Shown: piece after piece, positions 32,199-44,241 of the stretch
Layout of the letters: the number at the start of each line of letters is the position of its first letter
How positions within the stretch are numbered: the first letter of the stretch is position 1
NCBI RefSeq assembly: GCF_019175385.1
Contig: NC_083341.1
Location: 64,203,800 to 64,267,799 of the forward strand
Length of the DNA stretch: 64,000 nucleotides
Origin: Lycium barbarum
Taxonomy: Eukaryota; Streptophyta; Magnoliopsida; Solanales; Solanaceae
Direction of reading: 5' to 3'
Translations under genes and position numbers: made by a program
Notes under the pieces: generated by a model
Database searches by the model: none
What the model was told of the DNA's origin: nothing
What the model saw: the letters and a program-made list of their open reading frames with translations, nothing else

Positions 32199-33079
32199 CC
32201 TGTTTAGGTTTTATTTTTAAGACATCTGGAGTTTTAGACTGGGAGTAATTACTTTTGAGTTGTTATTGCTTTTGAAGATTTCCAGACAATTACATTCATT
32301 ACTTTCAAGTTTTATTCGTAAGTTCAATACAACAATTCAATTATGCAATCTTCAACCTTTTATTGTTTTCTTGTTGCCATGAGTAGCTAAACACCTTTAC
32401 TAAGGTTGTGAACCCAAGGATAGGTGTTTTGTGATTGGGGATCGTAAAGATATACGCATAATGGATTGTTAGGGTTTATTTGTTCTTCGTATTCATCATA
32501 TAGTTAGTGGTTGCAAACATTAGCTCACGCCATAAACTTTAGTTTATTTGGGAAAATTGCTAGGGTTAGGTAAGAACAAATAACAAGATCTCAGGGCTTT
32601 AAACCTTGTTTAATAAATTCACTTAGGAATAAGAGGAATGTACTTGGCATAATTAACCGCTCTTCATGCATACTTTCTTATCTTCGGAAAAAGCATAGAA
32701 AGAGATAATCTTTTCTTATTGGGAAATAGTTCAGATTCATATAGAGGTTAAGTGCATCCATAAAAATAGTCCATTAGAAGTATATCAAGATCGATACCCA
32801 TAATCATTCACTTTATCTAACGGGGACACAACCTTGGTTCTTTTTACCCATATATTTACAACTTTAAATTTCCAGTCACTTTACATTAGTCCACAAACCA
32901 AATCAACTATAAAACCCTTGTCTGAAATACACCAGGACCACAAGATTAGTACAATACTTGTTTAGTAAACTTTTCACACCATATTCTCTGTGGGATTCGA
33001 CCCCAACCTCGTCGGGTTACTATATTTGACAATGTCCGCGTTATACCATTAATAGGTGTAATTTTAGCGTTTCAAATTT

Positions 33080-33097
33080 TGGCGTCGTTGCCGGGGA
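33080..33097 (+). other. Primer-binding site of element F (tRNA-Asp type)
   Basis: TGGCGTCGTTGCCGGGGA is 5 nt after the LTR end. The known Athila site has TGGCGCCGTTGCC, so one base differs. Confidence 0.85.
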
Positions 33098-33192
33098 ATA
33101 CGGTTTTGAAATTACTAAATAATGTTTACTCTTCTTAAAGTTTTTGTCATATTCCAACACACCTCGTTTGCTACCTTGTAAACCAGGTGATC

Positions 33193-34320
33193 ATGGCCAA
33201 CAACAAACTTCCAGTCGAGAATGCTTTTGCTGATGAACCAGAAGCAAATGAAGACTTTGCATCTGCAATCGTTCATCCGAGGGTGACTGCTACTACTATC
33301 AAGTTTGACAATTTCCTCTATCATATGCTCAAACAAGAGGGATACTTTCGGAATGCAGTCGATGATGACCTTCACCAACATATACCAAACTTTTTGGATG
33401 TGTGCTCTCAGCATATCCAACGGGGTGTGACTCAAGAAGCAGTCTGACTGAAACTCTTCAAATATTCGTTAGCCGGAGAAGCAAGAAAATGGTTAACAAA
33501 GATGCCCCAGAACTCTATTGCTACATGGGAAGATATGGTAAGAGTTTTTCTCAAGAAGTGGTACCCCCCGAGTAAAAGGGCTGAAATTCGTGATCAAATT
33601 TACGAATTCAAACAACGTAATGGGAAACAACGTTTTGAAGCTTGGGAGAGGTACAAGGAATATTTGGATAGGAGTCCAAACCATGGTTTTCTAGAACAGA
33701 TTTTGAAGGAGAAGTTTTACAGAGGTTTGGATCCTATGACCCAAGCAATAGCCAATAATACTGCCAGTGGGTGTTTTATAAATAAATCCTATGCTACTAT
33801 TACTGATATACTTAACCGATTGACTACCCACAGCCAAGCATGACATTCAAGTAATTCCGATGGACTATCACTTGGAACACCGTTGATTCAAAATATTGTG
33901 AAAGATAGCTAGGAAACGCAGCAGACATTGTCACAATTGGCTACTAGTCTCTCTTTACTAACAAAGAGGCTTGATGAGAGAGAAGCGAAGAAGGTGAACA
34001 TATGTGAAGATATCGCAGGCATGCCACCTGGAATGTACCAAGTCCCAGAGGGTCTGTATCAAGAGGGCCCCCTCTGCAAGTTGAGAATGTTTAGTATGCA
34101 GATTACATAGCGAAGGGGGAGATTTGCGGGCCAATTCAGAGATACTGGCGACCCCAACAAGGGCAGGGGTCATACAATCAAGGGAACTATAACAACAACT
34201 AAGGGAACTACAACAACAACTATGGTGGACCAAACCAAGGGATATACAACAACAATGACGGAAATTTTGGGAACAGAAGTTCCAACCCTTATATTCCACC
34301 AAAAGAGAAATCTAATGACC
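33193..34320 (+). pseudogene. gag: Element F gag, broken
   Basis: ATG 33193 begins MANNKLPVENAFADEPEANE, and the frame is interrupted by TGA at 33445. It then continues LFKYSLAGEARKWLTKMPQN and WEDMVRVFLKKWYPPSKRAE, the conserved capsid segment of Athila/Tat gag (retrotransposon gag family), to TGA at 33841. After a TAG (33910) and a TAG at 34108 the frame changes, and an Asn/Gly-rich NYNNNQGNYNNN-like segment follows. I saw no CCHC knuckle. Gag would form the particle. The conserved W and the ARKWL motif make the identification fairly safe. Confidence 0.85.
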
Positions 34321-34328
34321 AAGGTAGT

Positions 34329-36155
34329 TTGAGGTTGGAGTCAATGCTTGAAAAAGTGTTGGCGAGTCAGACAAACACTGAAAAGACATTATCTGGACTA
34401 TCAGAGGTGGTGGTCTCTCATTCAGCAGCTATTCAGAATCTTAAGCAGCAGATGTGTGATCTTTCCAAAGAGAAGCACCCTGCTAGAAAAGGAAGGCTTC
34501 CTAGTGATACTATTCCAAACCCGAAAAATAGTGGGGGAGTGGAACGTACTTTTGCTATTAGCACAAGGAGTGGTAAAATACTTCAAGGTGCTGACAAGAA
34601 TGTGGTTGATCTAGAACCTATTATTAAGGAAGAAGAGGTGCGTTCTGAAGTGCCTATTATTGATGAGGAAGTTCGAGGTAAAGAAAAAGTTGCTGATAGT
34701 CCAGAAGTTGCTGCTGATATATGGAAACACACGATAAAAGGAGCTCTTCGCCCTTCGACTCAGATGTACAAAGCAAAGCCTCCCTTTCCTCAGAGATTGG
34801 CAAAGAAGAATGATAATGCCAAGTGTCAGAAGTTCTATGATCAGTTGAAGCAGTTAACAGTAAATTTTCCATTCTTAGATGCTGTCAAAGAGATTCTCGG
34901 ATTTGCTAAGTTTGTGAAAGACCTGCTTATAAAGAAAAGGCCTGTTCAACATGAGATAGTGAATTTAACTCATCAAGTGAGTTCAATTATTGCTTCCACC
35001 ACAGTTCAGAAGAAGGGAGACCCAAGGGCGTTCACCATTCCGTGCAATATTGGGCTTCATGCATTCGCCCGTGGTCTGTGTGATAATGGGGCGAGTATTA
35101 ACTTGATGCCCCTTGCTATTTTTAAACAATCTGCATTGGAGACTCCTAGACCGGCTTCTATGCGATTACAGATGGCAGACAGATCTATCAAGAAGCCAAT
35201 TGGAGTTATAGATGATGTGTTGGTGCAAGTGGGTAAGTTCATGTTACCTGCTGATTTTGTGATTTTGAATTGTGCAGTGGATAGAGATATTCCCATTATC
35301 TTGGGAAGACCGTTCCTTGCTACGGGAAGAGCGCTTATGGATTCTGAAAAGAATGAAACTAAGTTCCGAGTGAATGATGAAGAAGTAACTTTCCAAGCAA
35401 GCAAGGGGATGAAGTTGCAAAGCGCTTATGAGAGTATCTTGGTTATTGATTCGTTTGATGGGATTGATGATGTTGTTGAACATAAAATGGGAGAAAAAAG
35501 TCTGGGAAAAGCTCTCGCTGCAGTTCTGATAAATTTTGATGCTTGTGATATAGAGGGCTACGTGGAAATTATAAACGCGCTTGAGGGTCGAGGTTCTTAC
35601 ACTTATCACCCAAGAAAGCTTGATCTTGATCCTGCAAATAGAACTACCCCACCATCTATGCCTTCTATTGTCGAGCCTCCAAAGCTTGAGCTCAAGCAGC
35701 TCCCATCACATTTAAGGTATGAGTTCCTTGGTACGAACAAGACATTGCCAGTAATTATTTCAGCATTATTGACTGAGGAACAAATTGAGCGTCTAGTGGA
35801 GATTTTACGCGAGTGCAGACGTGCTATTGATTGGACCATAGCAGATATTCGGGGTATTCCTTCTGGTATTTATGAGCATAAAATTCAGCTAGATGAGGAT
35901 AGCAAATTGAGTGTTGAGCATCAGCGGAGATTGAACCAGAACATGCAAGAGGTCGTGAAAAAGGAGATCATAAAGTGGTTAGATGCTGGGGTAGTGTATC
36001 CGATTGCAGACAGTAAGTGCGTAAGTCTTGTTCAATGTGTACCAAAGAAAAGAGGTATTACTGTGGTGCCTAATGCAAAGAATGAGCTAATTCCCACTTG
36101 TACAGTTACTGGGTGGCGTGTTTGCATGGATTATAGGAAGTTGAATACTGTGTAA
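34329..36155 (+). pseudogene. pol: Element F gag end, protease and RT start (long open frame)
   Basis: An open frame of 608 codons continues from gag without its own start. The N-terminal third is coiled-coil-like (MLEKVLASQTNTEKTLSGLS). Next come a linker and the retropepsin core around residue 250, CDNGASINLMPLAIF, with catalytic Asp at 35082-35084. The usual motif is D-(L/T/S)-G-A-S, so Asn in the second position is unusual. IPIILGRPFLATGRALMD follows, the second protease motif. RT begins near residue 480 and reaches WRVCMDYRKLNTV, where TAA ends the frame. A small indel separates it from the remaining RT. Confidence 0.88.
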
Positions 36156-37362
36156 AGACCATTTTCCCATGCCTTTCATCGATCAGATGTTGGATAGGCT
36201 GGGTGAGAGGTCTTACAATAGCTTCCTAGATGGATACTTGGGCTATAATCAGCTCAACATTGCTTTGGAAGATCAAGAGAAGACGACTTTTACTTGCCAG
36301 TATGGGACGTTTGCGTTCAGCCGAATGCCCTTTGGGTTGTGTAATGCACCAACCACTTTTCAGAGGTGCATGATGTCGATCTTTTCTGACATGGTAGAGG
36401 ACTTCTTGGAGGTATTTATGGATAATTTCTATGTTGTGGGTGATTCATTTGATGATTGTCTCGACCATCTGGGTCAAGTGCTGAAAAGATGTGAGGAGAC
36501 AAATCTGGTGCTAAATTAGGAGAAGTGCCAGTTTATGATGAAAAAAGTGATCGTCCTCGGTCATAAAATCTCTGAAAAGGGAATAGAGGTCGATGAAGTG
36601 AAGATAGATGTGATTGCAAAACTTCCTCCACCCATCTCAGTCAAAGGTGTCCAAAGTTTCTTGGGACATGCTGGGTTTTACAGGCTCTTCATCGAAGACT
36701 TCTCCAAGATTGCTAACCCGATGTACAAGATTCTTGAAAAAAAGGCTAAGTTTGTATTTGATGACAAGTGTCGAAAGGCGTTTGATGAATTGAAGGAGCG
36801 CCAGACTACTGCTCCTATGATTGTTACTCCGGATTGGTCATTACCTTTTGAGCTGATATGTGATGCTAGTGGGTTTGCAATAGGTGTTGTGCTTGGTCAG
36901 AGGCACAATAAAATTATACACCCGATCTACTATGCTAGTAGGACACTTAATATGGCACAGATGAACTACACGGTGACCGAGCAAGAACTGCTTGCAATAG
37001 TTTATGCTTTTGAGAAGTTTCGGTCCTATTTACTGGGATCCAAGGTTGTGGTGTACACTGACCATGTTGCGTTGAGGTATTTGATGGAAAAGAAGGAAGC
37101 TAAGCCGCGACTGATTCGTTGGGTCCTTCTGTTACAAGAGTTTGATTTCGAAGTAAAAGATCGAAAGGGATCCGAAAATCAAGTCGCAGATCATTTCTCT
37201 AGGCTTAAAGAAACTGGGCTGCCAGCAGAAGAACTTGACATTGAACATGCGTTTCTAGATGAGCAAGTTTTGGCGGTGTCTATGCAGGTGGCGCCTTGGG
37301 TTGCTGATTTTGCTAACTACTTGGTGACTGGTGTCATTCCCGACGAGATAAAATCGTATTAG
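36156..37362 (+). pseudogene. pol: Element F reverse transcriptase and RNase H, broken
   Basis: It reads MPFIDQMLDRLGERSYNSFL, then GYNQLNIALEDQEKTTFTC and RMPFGLCNAPTTFQRCM. The catalytic box is FMDNFYVVG instead of F-M-D-D: the second Asp codon is AAT at 36424-36426, so RT would be inactive even without stops. A TAG at 36517-36519 replaces an expected Trp-like position. RNase H follows, with [39 protein letters not shown] and [10 protein letters not shown], and the frame ends at TAG 37360. Apart from this, long stretches are open, so F is younger or better kept than A and B. Confidence 0.92.
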
Positions 37363-37374
37363 AAAAAAACGTTT

Positions 37375-38618
37375 TTGCGGGATGTTCGTCAGTACTATTG
37401 GGATGAACCATACTTATTCAGAACTTGCGCTGATAACATTATTCGGCGTTGTGTCCCAGAGAGTGAAGTATTGGAGATTTTGAAGGCTTGCCACGACTCT
37501 CTTGTTGGGGCACATCATAGTGGTACGAGGACTGCTTCCATGGTTCTCGAATGTGGTTATTATTGGCCTATTCTTTTTCATGATGCCAATCTGATGGTGC
37601 GTTCTTGTAATCAATGCCAAAGGCAAGGTAATATTGGCAGGAGGCAAGAGATGCCTATGAACTTTATAATGGAGGTTGAAGTGTTCGATGTTTGGGGAAT
37701 TGATTTTATGGGTCCCTTTGTAAGCTCTTGTGGCTTGAAATACATCTTGGTGGATGTTGATTATGTCTCCAAATGGGTAGAAGTGGTGGCTTTACCTAAT
37801 AATGAAGCCAAGAGTGTCATGGGATTCTTAAAAAAGAACATATTTACTCGTTTTGGTACCCTAAGGGCAATAATCAGTGATGGTGGTTCTCACTTTTGCA
37901 ATAAAGCTTTTGCGGGATTGATGGAGAAGTATGGAGTCAAGCATAGGGTGGCAACCCCGTATCATCCTCAGACAAGCGGGCAAGTTGAAGTCTCTAATCA
38001 GGAGATAAAGGGTATTCTAGAAAAGACGATGAATGCAAACAGAACTGATTGGGCCCGCAAGCTCGATGATACTCTATGGGCTTACCGGACTGCCTTCAAG
38101 ACTCCGATCGGGACTTCACCCTTCAAGCTAGTTTCAAAAAGGCATGTCACCTGCCAGTTGAACTTGAACATAAGGCTATGTGGTCCTTGAAGAAGCTGAA
38201 CATGAATTGGGAAGAAGCGACCAAACTCAGGTTGTTTCAGTTCAATGAGATGGATGAGTTCCGCTATCAGGCATATGAAAGTGCAACGCTATACAAAGAG
38301 AGGATGAAGCAATATCATGACAAGAAAATCCTGAAGTGGGAATTCTACAAGGGTGACCCCGTCTTGCTATTTAATTCTAGATTGAAGCTGCTTCCGGGCA
38401 AATTGAAATCACGGTGGTCAGGTCCCTTTGAACTGGTAAGTGTCTCACCCCATGGAGCTATTGAATTGAAGTCCGAATACGGAACTCAGACATTTAAGGT
38501 GAACAGGCAGAGGGTGAAGCACTACCATGGTACGATTGACGGAGATAGAATTATGGACCGATATCGGTTGAAGCACCTTGGGATGAATGTTGAAGCAGCA
38601 AGTCCCGAACAAGGGTAA
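37375..38618 (+). pseudogene. pol: Element F integrase, one frameshift
   Basis: The zinc region reads [13 protein letters not shown]..., then [18 protein letters not shown] with the paired cysteines. The core has [10 protein letters not shown] (first Asp), [14 protein letters not shown] (second Asp) and [12 protein letters not shown] (Glu), so the D,D,E triad is intact. Near 38130-38150 the frame shifts, and the C-terminus continues as [20 protein letters not shown] and LKSRWSGPFELVSVSPHGAI, typical of Athila/Tat integrases, stopping at 38616-38618. No chromodomain is present, as expected outside the chromovirus branch. Integrase would insert cDNA in the nucleus. Confidence 0.92.
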
Positions 38619-40215
38619 ACTGATAACATCGTCGTGCTGCGACGTTAAATTAAGCACTTCTTGGGAGGCAACCCAAGTTTAAAATTCTGTAATTTTTTTT
38701 TAGGTTTTAGATTTTTATTTTTTTACAGGTGTCGAGAGCGCAGGAACTGAAACTCAAAAAAACCAGCAAAGTTACACCAAAGCATAAATACGGGTCGTCA
38801 ATGTGTTGACGGACCCTCAATGTGCAATGACGGTATGAAGAGCTGAGATTCTGAGGCTTAGGAATTGCTCATCTGCAGGTAAGTAAATCGACAAGCATAT
38901 CGACTGACAGTCGACATGTTCGACGACGCCGTCGAAATGCTCGTCAGCAGGTATGCTCTGTCCTGAAATTTTTGTCGTCTTTACGCTGTAAAAACTTCAA
39001 AAAAAAATTCTTTAAGGGCAACAGTCGCGATCCTTAAATAAAACCAAAAGACCCAAAAACGGGTAGAGCAGTTATTCACCTCCCTTTTCAAATTCATAAC
39101 TCCCTCCATATTCACTTCATAACTCCCACAAATTCCTCCATTAAATCAGCACCCATTACACTGAACAACCCTAAAATAACAACACCCACTCATTTTTCGA
39201 AGTTACTGCCCCAGTTGCTCTGCCTTCTCTGAGTTTTCTTTAATTTTGGGTCAAGTATTCTTCAAAGTCTCTTTCTCTATCAGGTGTGTACATGAATGTT
39301 GGCCTTTACTTTGTTTTTATGTTGGTTGTTATTTGAAAATTGCTAAAAGAGATGACTAGGGTTCCTAAATTAAGTGAAGAATTGGATTTTGGAACCTAGG
39401 CTGTAATTGATGGTATTGAAACAAGTTGGGTGTGCTTTTAACTAGGATACATGGGTAATATAGGTTATGTGAATACTAATGGTATAGATCATGACTTAGG
39501 GTTTGTATTTGTTGAATGAAATCTATGTTTGAATTGGCAAAATTGTGAAATTATGGATGGGGGAAGGGAATTTGGTATGATTGCTGTTAGATGGACTCAT
39601 GGGGACGAGAATATCGTGCCCCCATTGAGTCGGCGGGCATTTTGATCAACTTTTTGATTCATTATGCCTGCCAATGGTTCGAGAAAGAGGAACTCTGTTG
39701 AAACATGATGCTTGAGGAGTGAAGTCTGACCAACTCTAACGGGTCGGAGGGTATTTGGATTAAAAATCTTGGTTTGAAATCATTATACCCACCAAACATA
39801 ACCTGGATAATGGCCTAAAGTCCAAAAAGTCAAAAATGAGGGTGAAGTCTGAGTAACCCGAAACCCCAAAACCGCAAATGTGCCTAATAATGAAAAAATG
39901 GTTCTCTGATTGGTTCAAGTGGACAACGCAAAGTCAAAAAAAATGTTTGATGTCTGTTAACTGTTGGTTGCTGCTGCAGGGTCGTAAACATGTCGACGGC
40001 ACTGTCGACAGGTCGACGAACCGTCTTTGTACAAAGACGATCCCGTCGAGCTGTTTGATGGTCCATCGATTGTTTCGACGGCTCGTTAAAGCACATCGAT
40101 GGTCTGCAGACTGAGACATCAGAGAACTGAAACACAATTTTTTTTTCTCAAAAACTAACTGTTTAGATTTCAGTTGTACGGATTGACTAGATTGTGGTTT
40201 TTGTTGATCACAGCT
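38619..40215 (+). other. Element F spacer between pol and the downstream ORF
   Basis: About 1.6 kb without a convincing gene. It contains two CGTCGA-rich patches (about 38800-38955 and 39985-40105), including CGTCTTTGTACAAAGACG at 40022-40039, a perfect 18-bp palindrome. A pyrimidine-rich stretch ending TTGTTGATCACAG directly before the ATG at 40216 resembles a splice acceptor, which would fit a spliced RNA for the next ORF. Small frames around 39878-40135 overlap the palindromes and are not counted. Confidence 0.6.
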
Positions 40216-42719
40216 ATGGCGCCACCTAAGTTGACAATCACCCGAGGGGGTGGCTCGAGGGAAATGCAAAGAGCAACGGGTCGAAGGAGGCCCGGTTACC
40301 AACCCACACTTAGAGACGAGGGGTCGGATGATGAGCCTGAGGTTATGCCCGTGAAGAAGACCAGGGCTGATCCTCCCTAGTGGAACAGGCAGGTCACAGC
40401 ACCGGCTCCTACACCTCCCAGTTCCCCCAGTCTAACGAGGAGGAATCATCTATATCTGGGTCCGGTGATGGATCCGAGGAGGAGGGATCAGAGGCTGCAT
40501 CTAGAGATGTCTTACCTGCTGCGCGAGCACAGTCTACTAAGGAGGCTGCTCATTCCTCTCAGGTACATGCTAGATCCCAGCCCCGTCAAAGCTCACAGTC
40601 GGGTGATGATGAGACTGATACTGATACTGACGCCGAGCCAGCTAGGGGTCGGGAACTAAGAAGCAAAAGGCTCGAGGATCATTTTACTGTTGAGGGTGCT
40701 AGGAAACTGTGTGAATATGGCATTGAATTGAAAGGTGATGACACTCAGCATGAGAATCGCACCATAAATGAGGAGCGGCGGATCAGTTTTGAGGGGCTAG
40801 AGATCTTACCCAGGGCCAGGGAGCTCATTCGCCACGATCAGTTAGAGTTTATGCGAGAGCCGCCTGGGGAGTATTGTCCGGTCTTGGTTCGTGAGATATA
40901 TGCTGCATATGGGGCTTTGATCAGAAGAGTTAGAAAGAAGCTCCAGAAATCGCCACTGAGCAAGGTTGAGATTAGAGGGGTGAGTGTTGATATATCTGCC
41001 CAGGCTATCAACAGAGTATATTTCGGTGATAACTACACCGCCCTGAGGCAGACGATTGAGCTTGAAGATAAATTACGGAGGTGCAAGGAATAGTCCGTCA
41101 GGGACTGGGTATCTACAGCGGTTGGTCGCCCGACCAAGAGAGTAGAGTGTATTAATTTGAAGAATCGAATAAAGAAGCAGTGGTTGACTCTAGAGGGAAA
41201 TTTTTGGTGGAGCGTGGTGCAGATGCGACTTCTCGCCACTCAGGCCGATAATGCTCTTACGGTTGACAGGAAAGTTGTTGTAGCCGTATTGATGTCCAGA
41301 TACCCGATTGATTTCAGGGCGTTGGCTAGTACGGAGATACAGTTGACGGCTTCCCAGCCCAACACTTCCCTGACATTTCCATGCCTGATTATAGAGCCTG
41401 TTCGGAGGTCACAGGTGCTGTGGATAGATGATATCGACCACGTAAATATAGCTTCGTCAGTTTATTCGAAAGAAAAGAGCAAGAATGAGGCCGTTTATGA
41501 GAGCCAGGGGGAAGCAGATGGGTTTCTAGTGGTACTTGGAGGGGTAGGGCTTCCCAGCCCAACACTTCCCTGAGCACTTGGAGGGGTAGGGCTTCCTAAC
41601 CCAACACTTCCCTGACATTTTCATGCCTAATTATAGAGCCTGTTCGGAGGTCACAAATGCTGTGGATAGATGATATCGACCACCGGATTACATCTTCGTC
41701 AGTTTATTCGATAGAAAAGAGCAAGAATGAGGGCGTTGATGAGAGCTAAGGAGAAGTGGATGGATTCCTAGTGGCACTTGGAGGGGTACCCCTACCGCAG
41801 GAGCCTGTTCTTCCCGGGGCCGCGGGTGACTCTACACTGGAGTTACCGGCCATTGCTACCCCTATTATTGAGACTGTCCAGGCTGCAGATTCTGAGACTC
41901 CAGCTGTTGATGTTGGTGATGATTTCGTGGACACTCAGATTGCTATTCCTGACCCACAGACGTCAGCTCCACCGCCTCCGAGTTCAGTCCCACAACCAGC
42001 GGGTCCAACTGCACAGCCCCAGGGTACTGCTAGAGTTGATCCATATGCCTTCTTAATGGAAAACTTTAGGAAATTTGCAAAACAGGCGGCTACAGCAGAC
42101 CACTCGTCAAAGATCACAGTAAACCAGCTGGATGATTATGTGAGGACGAGAGTGGAAGAGGCATTAGATCCTGTGAGGACGACACTGTCCGCGCGGTTGG
42201 ATGGCATTGACTGTATTGGAGATGACTCGCCCAACAACTTCCACAGATGTCATGAGGGCAGAGTTAGAGCAGCTTAAGGTTGATACTGCATTATTGAAGG
42301 CCCGTGATCCGAGCCTAGTAGCAGAACCACCGTCTATTGCGGAGGATATTGAGGAGGAGCTTCCAGTGGTGAAATTAGTGGCGCCTACCGCAGTAGGTGA
42401 TTGGGGAAAGAGAAATAGAGTGGCCCGTGATGAAGAGGAGGTGCGAGAGAGCACTCGCACAAGGGGCCCGAGTATGGAGGAGCAGCAGGTGGCAGAGGCC
42501 ATTCAGAGATCGCTCATAGAGAATGTCCAGTTTAGGACAAAAGGAGCCACCTCGAGTAGTGCTCCCAGTGGCGAGACATTGCCAACACCCCTTCCTACTC
42601 CAGTGCCAGTGCCTACGGGCACAACTACTGATGTTGCTACTGATGCTGCTACAGAGATTGCTGTTGGTGCGATTGCACCACCAGATGCCTCGCAGACCGA
42701 TGAGTCGCGAGATGAGTAG
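40216..42719 (+). pseudogene. Element F downstream ORF (Athila extra ORF, plant transposon protein-like), broken
   Basis: ATG 40216 gives MAPPKLTITRGGGSREMQRA, and a frameshift near 40378 leads to an acidic Ser/Glu-rich region (NEEESSISGSGDGSEEEGSE). From about 40660 a folded domain follows, LEDHFTVEGARKLCEYGIEL to LLATQADNALTVDRKVVVAV, interrupted by a TAG at 41091. Its order (SVDISAQAINRVYF, then VWW-like NFWWSVVQMRLL, then LTFPCLI) resembles the putative plant transposon protein domain found in Athila-type elements. After a tandem duplication (41349-41790) comes a Pro-rich and then helical region, MRAELEQLKVDTALLKARD, ending at 42719. Position matches the env-like ORF of Athila, but I see no clear signal peptide or membrane segment. 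Confidence 0.65.
41349..41790 (+). repeat. Imperfect tandem duplication, about 200 bp, inside the downstream ORF
   Basis: GCTTCCCAGCCCAACACTTC...CTTGGAGGGGTA occurs twice (from about 41349 and 41591), plus a short extra copy of its edge at 41549-41590. The second copy has several base changes, so the duplication is not very recent. It breaks the reading frame. Confidence 0.85.
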
Positions 42720-44204
42720 CGCGCCTAGTGTGCCACAGGTATTCCTACTCCCTGGTATTACTTTTTCTGCATTGGGGACATTGCAGACTTTTTCAGTTGG
42801 GGTGGGGGTATTTGATGTATCATATATGTGTTTAGGACCCCCTCGGCTTTTCTTTGCCATGGTTCTTTTCTTGAGGGGTTTATTTCCTATTGAACCTGGA
42901 ATGTTTAGGTCATGTTTAGATAAAGTAAAGTATTGTTGACTTATGTGGTGGTGGTTTGATTAATTTAGGGATATCTTAGCTTGATTTTTAGAAAAAAAGT
43001 ACTCCCTTCCAAAAATTTTGACAAAATGGACTTGGTTGTTTAATTGACATGCATGCTTCTTTGTGTGACATTTAGATTATTGGGCTACCTTCTATGTGGA
43101 ATTATAGCGAGGAGACTAGTGTGTTGACAATTCTGATGCCATGTGTTGTGAGGTTTTTGTAGTTATATTCTCTAATTTTTTATGTGATTTAGAACTTACC
43201 TGGTTAGTCGTGCCTGCATTCTGAAGATAAGTGAAGCTGTGAAATGATCTTAGGCTTTGTTTGTGTTAGGAAACCCCTGTTTAGCCTGAATATCAGCCTA
43301 CTCATAGATTAATATCCCTTCTTAGCCATTTTGAGCCTACCTGTCTTTGATTAGCCGTAACAAGCCGATACACGTTCTTAATATCCATCTTTTTTGCACC
43401 CGGTCCCTCCTTGGCACTAAAATAATAAGATTGAGGATACAAGCTTAAATTGGGGGTGATAGGTAGACTAAATGGAAGATGAGGCATAAGCCTAAAGTGG
43501 GGTGAAGTAAAGTGCCAAGTTAAAAGACAGCGGTGTGGTAAGTGTAAAAGAAAAACAAAACAGCAACCAAAGAAAAAAAAAGAGAAAAATGTATGGAGTA
43601 GTAGAATCACAATAAAAACCACACCAAGGCAACAAAAAGAAAGAAGGGAAGAAAACAAAAGGCAAAAAGGGTAAAAGAGAAGAATAAGATGTAGTGTTCA
43701 AGGAGGGTGAGTCACTGTTATTCAAATATCTATCCTACCCGTCCCCAAGCCTACATTACAACCTTGAAAAAGTCCTACTGTGATCACAGCCGAACTATCC
43801 AAAGTCGAGGGCGCTGAAAATAAGGGCAAGCTTATGGTATTTGCATGCATAGCTAGAGAATTTCTTTGTGAGTGTGAGTGTTTCTCTTCTCCTTTGTCTT
43901 CTATCCCATTCAGTGTGTACATATATGTTGGGACATTCTTTGGTCTTTGTGAGTGCATTAGAATTTGTTAAGTGACTGCTTCCCGTGAGTCTTGATTCGT
44001 GTGCGCGATGGTTTCTGTGATAACTAGATGTCATAAATTGAAGCCTCATGGTTAGTTGCAACGAGTCCTTGATTGGTTTTGTTTTGATTGGGGGGAGAGT
44101 TATTGTGATACACTTGATGTGCCGGAAGTTAATTGCCACAACCACTGTAGACAGCTTTGCTTTGTGATATCAAGACATTTGTAGATCGAGGCTGTTAGTT
44201 AACA
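42720..44204 (+). other. Element F 3' non-coding region
   Basis: No gene recognised. A purine-rich stretch at about 43545-43690 has many AAAG and GAAAA runs. TTAAATTGGGGGTGATAG at about 43446 resembles the true polypurine tract (TTAAGTTGGGGGTGT) 800 bp further on. Confidence 0.6.
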
Positions 44205-44241
44205 TGCTTGAGGACAAGCAAAGACTTTAAGTTGGGGGTGT
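44205..44241 (+). promoter_or_regulatory. Element F hairpin and polypurine tract
   Basis: TGCTTG-AGGA-CAAGCA (44205-44220) is a 6-bp stem with AGGA loop. AAAGACTTTAAGTTGGGGGT follows, directly before the LTR at 44242. This mirrors the hairpins next to the LTR in the chromovirus elements. Confidence 0.75.

Larger units (their letters stand above)
31729..33074 (+). repeat. Element F 5' LTR
   Basis: 1346 bp, starting TGATGTGCCAGG and ending AGCGTTTCA. It is closely similar to 44242-45594. A cluster of CGTCGA palindromes (31902-32135) lies just before TATAAATA at 32191-32198. Confidence 0.92.

Noticed and set aside
39878..40302. Frames in the spacer before the Athila downstream ORF
   Set aside because: They cover palindromic CGTCGA patches, which read open in several frames on both strands. 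No family likeness.
43302..43725. Phe/Leu-rich minus-strand frames
   Set aside because: They are the complement of a purine-rich tract in Athila's 3' region. Low complexity.
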